In this document: positions 56,449 to 64,000 of the stretch, one piece after another
Position numbering within the stretch: position 1 is the first letter of the stretch
How the letters are laid out: every line of letters starts with the position of its first letter
Assembly: GCF_017591425.1 (NCBI RefSeq)
Contig: NW_024467119.1
Location: forward strand, 27,625,001-27,689,000
Direction of reading: 5' to 3'
From: Ochotona curzoniae
Lineage: Eukaryota > Chordata > Mammalia > Lagomorpha > Ochotonidae
DNA length: 64,000 bases
Program-made: the position numbers and the translations under genes
The notes under the pieces: model-generated
The model's database searches: none
Told to the model about the DNA's origin: nothing
The model's input: only the letters and a program-made list of their open reading frames with translations

Positions 56449-56767
56449 CTAGATTTATTTATTTTTATTGGAAAGGCAGATATACAAAGAGGAGGAGAGA
56501 CAGAGAGGAAGATCTTCCATCCGATGGCTCACTCCCCAAGCAGCTGCAATGGCTGGAGCTGTGCCAATCTCAAGCCAGGAGCCATGAGCTTTTTCTAGTT
56601 CTCCCACACGGGTGCAGGGTCCCAAAGTTTTAAGTTGTCCTCCACTGCTGTCCTAGGCCACAAGCAGGGAGCTGGATGGGAAGTGAAGCTGCTGGGATTA
56701 GAACCGGTGCCCATATGGGATCCTGGCCTATTCAAGGACTTTAACCAGCATGCTGTCATGCCAGGCC
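56449..56767 (-). repeat. C-SINE, antisense, full length
   Basis: 'agatttatttatttttattg', 'gaggaggagagacagagagg', 'tgcccatatgggatcctggc', head 'ctgtcatgccaggccc'. Abuts the deleted copy. Confidence 0.93.
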
Positions 56768-57326
56768 CTGGTTTTATTTTTTGTTTTATGCTTTTTGGTG
56801 CCATTTCAGAAAATTCTTTGCCTACCTTACGATGATTTTGTCCCAGGTTTTGTCCTCAAAGTTTCATAATTTCAAGTAATACATTTACCTCTGCTTCATT
56901 TCGAGCTGAAGTTTTCCTTCTGTATGTGTGAATGTCCAGTTATTATAGTACTGTTCAGTGAAAAGCTTTCATTTCTCCACTTGGCTTACCTTTTAAAAAT
57001 CAACTGGCCATGTATATATGGGACTATTTGTGGTGCTTCTGTTTTATCCCCATTGTCCTATCCTTTTACCAGTATCACATATCTTGATTACTCTGGCTTT
57101 ATAATAACTGTTTAAATCAAGTATTACAAATCCTCCAGTTTTGTTTTGTTTCAGAATTTTGACTATTTAGTGTCCCTGCTTTTATATATAAATTTTAGAA
57201 TTAGCCATTTGATTTCTTACAAGATGTAACCTGTTATAATTTTTTTTTTTTGATTCTGACTATTGAACCCAGGAACACATTTGTGAAAAATGATCCTTTT
57301 AACATTTTTTATTTGTTTATTTTGTT

Positions 57327-57604
57327 ATTACTTATTTATTTGAAAGGCAGGAAGACAGAGACAACAGAGAAATCCTACTTTTGCTGGTTCACTCTGCACA
57401 TACATACAGTAGGTAGCTAGAGCTGGGCCAAACTGAAGTCAGGAACCTGGAACTCATTCTGCGTCTCCTATTCAAGTGGCAGGGAGCCGTTTTACCTGGA
57501 AGCCGCTTTACCAGGAAGCAGGGTCAGGACATGAACATGGCACTCTGACTTGGATCTGAACATCTCCAGGGGCACCTGAGCTGCTGTGTCACGTACCTGC
57601 TCCA
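57327..57604 (-). repeat. C-SINE, antisense, old, inside the L1
   Basis: 'ttatttgaaaggcaggaaga', 'tgctggttcactctgcacat', 'gggtcaggacatgaacatgg'. A local duplication of 'ttacc(t/a)ggaagc' lies at about 57,492-57,520. Confidence 0.8.
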
Positions 57605-58129
57605 GAGGCAATCGCTCACAAACTGACTCTGTTGTCTCCCAGTCCGTGAACACAGCACATCCAAGTCACTTCCGGTTTGTCTGGTGTTTTATAGAATACA
57701 AATCTTACACATAGTTTCTTATATTCAGTCCTAAGAGTTTACATGTTGTATTTGTTTAGGGGTGCTATTATAAATGATTTATATATGTGTGTGTGTATAA
57801 TAGTTGAATATATTTTACCTTGTATTCTGCAATCTTAATAATTTCTTATGATAACCCCCTTTTAAATTTTTATATTCTTTTTTTTTATAAAGATTGTTTC
57901 ATTTCATTCCAGTGTATGCCTTTTATTTGTTTCTTTCTCACCTTATTTCACTGGATTTCTTCCAGGGTAATGTTAAACACAGAAAGCCTCTAGGTTTCTA
58001 CCTTTAAATATGATATTAGCCGTATAAGAGATGCCATTTATCAGATTAAGTGAGTCCATTCTGAGAATATTCCTAGTTTTATAATGACTTTTGTCATGAA
58101 TGAATGTAGGATTTTGTGAGATGCTTTTT

Positions 58130-58428
58130 TGTGGTCTTGCATTGTGGCACAGTGAATTAAGCTGCTATCTGGGATTCTGGCGTTCCAGATGAGCACACTT
58201 TTCACCTCCAGCTGTTTCATTTCCCATTCAGCTCCCTGCCAACACACCTGGTGAAGCAGCCAAGGATGGCTGTCATATTTAAGCCCCTGATAACCAAGGG
58301 GGAGAAGCTCCACGCTCCTAGCTTTGGCCTCACCCAGGCCTGGCCATCCCAGGCATTTGGATGAAATATTTACTTTGTTGTCTCTCCGTGTTTCTCTTCC
58401 TCATTCCTTCTGTCTAGATCTCTGTTTA
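58130..58428 (+). repeat. C-SINE, sense, old, inside the L1
   Basis: 'gtcttgcattgtggcacagt', 'gaattaagctgctatctggg', 'tttcccattcagctccctgc', 'ggatgaaatatttactttgt'. Confidence 0.8.
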
Positions 58429-58750
58429 GGGATGCGTGTGTTCCAAGCAGTGATTTCTGTACAGTGAAATCTGCTGTCCGGATGCTCTTCCCTATCAATT
58501 TTTTAATGTTGAATGACCCTTACATTTGCAGGATCAGCTGTACTTGGTTATGACGTAATATCCCATTTGTATGTGCAAAGATGCAAATAATATTTTGTGA
58601 AAGTTTTTACATCTGGTTTCACAAACAATGTTAGATTTCTAGTCTTCTTTTGTCTGAATCTGTTTCAGTTTGATGTCAGAATGCTGCTGGTCTCATAAAG
58701 TACTTTGGAAATAGCCTGTTTCATTCTAGATTGAGCTGGTTAGTGCAAGC

Positions 58751-59597
58751 AAACATGGTATGCTGTCTTTTGTGTAAAGAAAAAAAAAAAAGAAATTGAA
58801 CATACACAAATTTTCCTAGCTTTACAAAAGAGTAGAATGATGAGAGGTGATGGGAATCGAAGATTTATGGGAGTGTATAGTTTTTTTATACAGTTGTTTG
58901 CATATTCTAAGCTAGAGTGAGAATGGGTAAATCCTAATACACTAAAACTTCAGCTGGCTTGTATTTTAATTTTGTATTATTTCTACTCGTAAGGGGACAG
59001 AGTGGGTTAGTCATTTCCTTAACACAGAATTTATTTGACTATGTACTCTCAATCAGGTTGGGTGAGAGTGAAGGGAAGGGGTTTTAAGCATGTTCTGAAT
59101 TCTTTTTATTATGTTCATTTTTTATAGTAATATGGAAAAGGCTCTTCTAGGACTTTTTTAGGTGTAATGGAGATTGGAGCCACTGTTTACCTGAGGGACA
59201 AGGACATAGTTGGATGGAAGATAGCAAAATGAACTAACTGGTTATGGATTGGAACTAAAGTTATCAGTGTGAATTCTTTTTAAATGCTGTATATATATAC
59301 ACATACATATATGTACATATACACACACACACATATATATATCAAGAGATACACACATGTTTTAGCCAAATGTGTGCATATATTTCCTGGATCTGTCCAA
59401 CAAAAAGACTTAGGAAAACAGCACATCTAACATTCAGATTTTGATCACTAATAACATTCTACTGTCCAAATGACCAGAGATTTTCAAGCAAGCAGCCCAC
59501 TCCAGTCTGGAATGGAATGCACACCATGTGACCCACATCATTATGTTTTTGTGTTGGAAGATAGGAAAAAAAAATTTAATGGAAGCATGTTACAGAA
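58751..59597. other. Unassigned AT-rich stretch
   Basis: A mixed (TA)/(CA) tract spans 59,288-59,343 and an A run 58,780-58,791. Otherwise no feature. Confidence 0.5.
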
Positions 59598-59775
59598 ACC
59601 ATGTATATATTTTTTCTTTATCCATTTCTCTTTCTTTGGATATCTGGGTTGTTTCCATGGCTTTGCTAGTGTGGGCTGTGTTGTTGCATGCTGTTGCATG
59701 TTATGTTCTCATGTGCAGATTTAATTTCCCTTTAAATATATTCCCAGGAGTGGATCCATTTTGATTTGTCTTAGC
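59598..59775 (-). mobile_element. L1 3' UTR fragment, antisense
   Basis: 'ttctttatccatttctcttt', 'ctgggttgtttccatggctt', 'atattcccaggagtggatcc' follow the antisense L1 order 'tatccattcatc ... ggttgtttccatatcttggc ... acccagaagtgggatt'. Confidence 0.7.
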
Positions 59776-60254
59776 CCTCTAAATATTGGCTTCTATAGTA
59801 TTTATACCTTGAAATTATTTCCAAATGAAATATTGAAAAACATTTAAAGTGTCTGCCATTTTTTGGCTATATATGTAAACAGAGAGCTTCATTCTTTAAA
59901 GGGAACCAGTTTGGAATGAACATTTTTATAATATTTTCCTATGTTGGTGTTGTGACTCAACAAAACAACCATTGTTGAATATGACAGTAGTTAAATGGAA
60001 ATAAATTGAGTCTGCGGAGGACCAGAGTCTAAAACCTAATTTTGTGTAGAACTATTTGCTGATTGGCTGTGTTTATGGACACTTTAGCCACTGTATGTGC
60101 TGAAATCTATGAATTCTTCATTGTCACCATTTATCTTTAAAGAAACTTGGTATTATTTTTTCACATCAGAAACCTAGTTGTTGTATGTGGTAATTTAGAT
60201 TATGCTTTTTTTATAAACAAGTCAGAAAGCTTTCCATTTTTAGGCCTAAGAGAG
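59776..60254. other. Unassigned stretch
   Basis: No feature recognised. Confidence 0.5.
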
Positions 60255-60400
60255 TAGTTATTCATTTGCTCATCGAGAAAACGCTGGAAGCCTACTCTGG
60301 CCAGACTCTGTTGGGCACCAAAGATGCAGCACTGACAAAAAGAACACTTCTACCTGCACAGATTTTATGTTACCATTGGAGGAAGCAGATACGCAGGGGC
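60255..60400 (-). repeat. L2 LINE relic, antisense
   Basis: 'ttattcatttgctcatcgag', 'cagactctgttgggcaccaa', 'agatgcagcactgacaaaaa', 'agattttatgttaccattgg' match the antisense L2 3'-end order. Confidence 0.65.
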
Positions 60401-60449
60401 TTACGGAAATCAGTGGAGTAAGATCAAGGAAAGGAATTGAGGAATTCTG

Positions 60450-60712
60450 GATTTCTTTTATATGTATTTATTAAAGACAGGGACACAGATAATTAGAGTT
60501 GTTCCACTAGGGCTGGACTAGACCAAAGGCAAGAGCCTGAACTTGATCTGAATCTCCCGGAAGGCAGAAAACACGTCAGCTCTCTCCCGGGGTGTGTATC
60601 AACAGCAAGCTGGAATTAAGAGCAGGCCAAGGACTGGAACAGTACCTGAACTCTGATATGGGATGTGAATGTCCCAGCTAGTGGCTTAACTGTTGGACCA
60701 AATGCCTACAAC
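60450..60712 (-). repeat. C-SINE, antisense, old
   Basis: 'tatttattaaagacagggac', 'ggactggaacagtacctgaa', 'ctctgatatgggatgtgaat', 'agtggcttaactgttggacc'. Confidence 0.8.
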
Positions 60713-61399
60713 TGTTGCCATTTTAAACACACTAGGTAGGAAGAGTTACCCAGGAGACACTGGATCAAGGATCTGGAGATGGAGTGTGAACAAAGCATAT
60801 AATCATATTTTGAAAAAGTGTGTAGGGAACAGTGGGGTGGCATGAAGTTAGGGTTAAAAGCTTTTGTTGTTTCTTTTCTAATGATTACAGATGTGTCTGG
60901 CAATCTTTCTGCTTTATTGGAAGGAGAAAATTAATGGAAAGCAGGGTCGGACTTAATAGAGCAGTGTAGTCGGAGCAGGAACATAACATGTAATGTTAAA
61001 GTGGAGGGGTTAGGCTTTGCTGTGATTCCAGAAATTCACACAGAACACAGGGATACAGATTCAGGTAGGTGGGTATGATTTATGGGAGATTCTGCAAAGT
61101 TCTTTTCTACTTCATTACATAAGTTATCAAGTTTTGGCAGATGGATTCAGGTTTTCTGTGGCTTTTAATTTTTTTTTTCTGTTTGCAATACTTTTTACCA
61201 GGTAATCTGCCAGTGTTCCTGGATACCTCAGGCAGGCTAGAAAACTCTTGCTTAAAATATTTTTCAAAAAATTAGTCCTTTGTTATTCTTTTCTCTGTAT
61301 AAGCTTGAAAAAGAAAGCCCTAAATATGTCTGGGGTCTATTTGAATACTTAAGAGGAAACATTGAAACATGTGAGACATAGATCAGAACTTTCATAGCA
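60713..61399. other. Unassigned stretch
   Basis: No exon or nameable repeat. A T run lies near 61,170. Confidence 0.5.
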
Positions 61400-61600
61400 T
61401 ACACATTCATAATAGCAAAAGGAAACGAAATGGGGGAGGATTTTGTCTACAGGAAGGCGAACGGCACGGTGTACTGCAGTACAGAAGAGTCCTCGTGCAT
61501 AATATTGAGTGAAAAAGAATCGTATGAGGCAGAAGATATCTGATACTACTTTCATGAATTTCAAACATTAGCAAAATGGAGTCCTACTGATTTTTAAGAA
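61400..61600 (+). mobile_element. L1/HAL1 3' end relic, sense
   Basis: 'cattcataatagcaaaagga' and 'aatattgagtgaaaaagaat' with 'gatactactttcatgaattt' resemble the L1M phrase 'cacaatagccaaaaactgga ... tgctgagtgaaagaagcc ... attccatttatatg'. Confidence 0.5.
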
Positions 61601-61689
61601 AACTATAGAAAGTGTGGAATTATAATCACAGGGAGGAAGCCAGAGAGGAGGGGTATGGGGTACAGGTGGGGCAAGTCAGCGGAAGGTAG

Positions 61690-61782
61690 AATCAGAAATG
61701 GAGAGTTAAGACTGGAATGAGCCACTCTGATATGGGATGTAGGGGCTTCAGATGGTATCTTAATCATTTTGCCAAATGTCTG
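61690..61782 (-). repeat. C-SINE head relic, antisense
   Basis: 'gccactctgatatgggatgt' and 'cttaatcattttgccaaatg'. The tail half is missing. Confidence 0.6.
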
Positions 61783-61784
61783 AT

Positions 61785-61895
61785 TCAGAGAACTGGGTCC
61801 TATTCCTCGTTCCCGGCTCTGGTGCTGGCCCCACTGGGCCCTTGGGGAGTAAGGCAGCAAATGGAAGCTCTCTGGTGTGTCAGGGATTCTGTGCT
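61785..61895 (+). repeat. C-SINE 3' relic, sense
   Basis: 'tcgttcccggctctggtgct', 'ccttggggagtaaggcagca' and 'aatggaagctctctggtgtg'. It forms a small inverted pair with the previous relic. Confidence 0.5.
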
Positions 61896-62002
61896 TTCAG
61901 TTTGGTTTTAAAGTCATTGCAGATCTGTAATGATGCTTTCTGCCAGCACCATCCTTTGCCATGCCCTGACTTTATTATGTTATTGTGTTTTGGTTGTTTT
62001 TA

Positions 62003-62247
62003 AAGATCTATTTGTTTATTTGAAAGGCAGTTACAAAGAGAGAGAGAGCTTCTTTCTACTGGTTCATTCCCGAAGTGGCTGCAACAGCTGGAGTTGGACC
62101 AGGCCAAAGCTAGGAGCCAGGAATTCCATCTGGGTGTCAGGGGTTCAAGCACTGGGCCATCTTTGCTGTTTTCTGACATTGGTAGGAAGTTACTTCAGAA
62201 GTGGAGCATCTGGAACTTCAAAAGTTGCCCATATGGAATGCCAGGGA
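62003..62247 (-). repeat. C-SINE, antisense
   Basis: 'aaagatctatttgtttattt', 'actggttcattcccgaagtg', 'cccatatggaatgccaggga'. The head is truncated. Confidence 0.85.
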
Positions 62248-62589
62248 GACATCCACCAGCTGCTGCTATCAAGTTAAAACAACAACAGAAGCAACACTTA
62301 CAAAACAGAACACCACAAAAACATAAAACAAAATCCTACACGAACAAGCCCCTGGATTCCATGGTTGATAGACTAATGTTTTCCCATGGTAAATAAGAGA
62401 TACATTTGATTTTCTCGTGTAGGGCATACTAAATAACTTGTGTCTAGAATATGATTTTCCTTCGAGGAAGTGTTTTTGTTTTTCCTGATTTTAATTTTAA
62501 GTACATCAGCGCAGCTCTGTACTGCATTTGTCTCCAAATAATTGAGAAATTGAGGTGCTTTTTTTCTCCTTAATAAAGGCTGTGTAATG
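62248..62589. other. Unassigned stretch
   Basis: A-rich at 62,275-62,340, otherwise nothing recognised. Confidence 0.5.
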
Positions 62590-62740
62590 TACAAGTTAAT
62601 ACTAGACTGGAAGTGGGAGAAGTTGGATGCTGAACCTGGATCTGCAACCAAAAAAAAAAATTTTTTTTGCTATTGCTTCATTGCATAACTTCCCCAGTTT
62701 TCAGTTTCTTCACCAGTAAAATGACCAAGCTGAAACAGAT
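62590..62740 (+). repeat. MIR, sense
   Basis: 'tgaacctggatctgcaacc' and the 3' 'cagtttcttcaccagtaaaa' + 'tgacc' match MIR, with an A/T run inserted in the middle. Confidence 0.55.
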
Positions 62741-63111
62741 GGCTTGTCGAGATCAGCTGTAAATAAATAACCTTACATGTTATATGGAATTTTTTTTTTT
62801 TGGTGTAGCAAATTTTATGTATCTTACAGTGTTGCTGTGTCTTCCGCTATTCAACCAGGAAGGATGTAAAGAAAGAAGCAGTAGAAAATGAGCAATACTG
62901 ATGTCAAGTCAGTTTATACTCTGAATCCAACCAAGGCTTTCCTTATCTATCCTTCAGCACAGGTGGAATACTTGTCCACACCCACTGCAGGGAGAAAGGT
63001 GCCTGCCGTTCCTGCTGTGTTTGTGCAGCTCACGCCAGCCTTGGAGAGAGGATCAGGCCCATTGCAGGCTGAAGCATGATCGTCCTTGTTGCATCACCAG
63101 ACTGTGATTCG
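62741..63111. other. Unassigned stretch
   Basis: T run at 62,790-62,801. A 63-codon ORF at 62,888-63,079 has no recognised domain and no splice-site support. Confidence 0.5.
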
Positions 63112-63215
63112 AAAGCTCTGGATTTCCATCCTCCTTTACCACTGAGTATTTGGTGAACTTGAAAAAGCCACTTTTTAACTTTTAGTTTTCTGCACTTTCA
63201 TTTCTGGTTTTTAAA
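63112..63215 (+). repeat. MIR, sense, diverged
   Basis: 'tttaccactgagtatttggt', 'gaacttgaaaaagccacttt' and 'ttttctgcactttcatttct' parallel the MIR core (actagctgtgtgaccttgggc ... ctcagtttcctcatct). Confidence 0.5.
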
Positions 63216-64000
63216 TCATTGTTTCTTTTGTTATGGGTGCTTATACATGATAGAATCATGTTTTCAAAGCAGCGTGTCCTTCTGTCCCCCGCTGGAAAAA
63301 TCTGATTATTTTAAAAACAGACTTGGCAGCCTGTTAGGTTGCAGATGATGCTTTTGACAGAGCAGTTAAGGCAGCAAGCCATGGTGCGAGGTGCTACCCA
63401 GCTGCCTTAGCTTTAGCATTTTACTTTTCTTGCTGTTGGAAAGTCTATTTTACAGGAGGTTATTGGTCCAGCAGCAATGCTCATAAGCTTTAGAGAGGGT
63501 ACATTTCTGACCATGTGAGTTCTCTAATTATGATGACAAATGACTGAATTCCAATTAGAGTACCCAGAAAGGGAAAGTTGTCAGACTCTTGGGAGCATCC
63601 CAGTGGACTCCACAGGATCCTAGGACAAAAATGCAGGGGGCTGTGCAGCGAGGAGCCAGGGCCCTGGTGCAGCCCTGTTTCCCACAGGCTCTCAGCGGAG
63701 TGCCTTTCTTTGCTTGTTGGTCTCATTCTTCTCTGTCTCTTTGGGAACTAACTGTATTCACACAATGCAGAGGCTTGGTTAACCACTGCCTCTCAACCTT
63801 TCTCAGAGAAAGGGTACCTCCTAAATTCCTAGTCTCAGATTTCCTGGAACAGGATGATTCTTTAGTCAGATGCTCCTGGTCCAGTTGTAACTTAGGACAG
63901 GGACACTTTAAAGCTCTGCATTGGCTGTCTTTGTTTCAAAGAAGGTTTTCTGAAAAGAATTTAATAATACTTCTTCAGGTGTGTTTGCTTTCTAAATTGG
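63216..64000. other. Unassigned stretch to the window end
   Basis: No exon, repeat or RNA gene recognised. Minus ORF of 78 codons (63,726-63,490) without domain. Confidence 0.5.

Larger units (their letters stand above)
55793..58750 (-). mobile_element. L1 (old L1M type) ORF2 region, antisense, broken by C-SINEs
   Basis: The antisense L1 ORF2 order can be followed in pieces: 'gagtatccttgtatgtgctt' (55,815), 'gtcaagtccatttagtcaat' (56,315), 'caactggccatgtatatatg' (57,001), 'ttaccagtatcacatatctt' (57,066), 'gcctctaggtttctaccttt' (57,985), 'aggattttgtgagatgcttt' (58,107), 'tgtcagaatgctgctggtct' (58,674). Five C-SINE insertions or fragments interrupt it. It codes on the minus strand for remains of the reverse transcriptase part, with many stops, and is inactive. 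Confidence 0.75.

Overview
The window looks like mammalian nuclear DNA from a lagomorph, most probably a pika (Ochotona) rather than a rabbit. I recognise about 50 copies or fragments of the tRNA-derived C-SINE that is typical of lagomorphs. The youngest copies have a head (GGCGCGATGGCGCAGTGG) and a tail (ccaataaaaataaataaat) that I associate with pika. This species call is inference from repeat families; no database was searched.

No complete protein-coding gene is visible. The left part (1-34.4 kb) is repeat-rich DNA with a low gene signal. It holds a HAL1/L1 skeleton (1.6-3.9 kb), two lagomorph-type L1 3'-UTR copies (4.7 and 25.3 kb), many C-SINEs, an odd 4.3-kb block (9.78-14.1 kb) and an SF3A2 processed pseudogene on the minus strand (14.6-15.9 kb). 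The odd block joins a near-perfect 107-bp inverted repeat to about 2.4 kb of degenerate ~60-bp tandem repeats. The pseudogene was later hit by a 28-bp insertion that resembles the 5' end of U6 snRNA and is flanked by a 12-bp target-site duplication.

The regulatory centre is a CpG island at about 34.8-36.1 kb. It has no obvious TATA box, simple repeats (AGTC, AGG), an AAGATGGCC element and a strong plus-strand splice donor after 35,619. The putative first exon has three overlapping upstream ORFs, one per frame, and no ORF that both starts with ATG and runs through the donor. It therefore reads as a non-coding first exon of a plus-strand gene whose coding exons probably lie outside the window. 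I could not identify the gene.

The right part (36-64 kb) reads as the start of a long first intron. It contains MIR and L2 relics, several antisense L1 3' ends, a 3-kb antisense L1 ORF2 skeleton broken up by C-SINEs, and C-SINEs that are mostly antisense (19 minus, 7 plus). Left of the island the C-SINE bias is the opposite (16 plus, 8 minus). The switch supports rightward transcription from the island.
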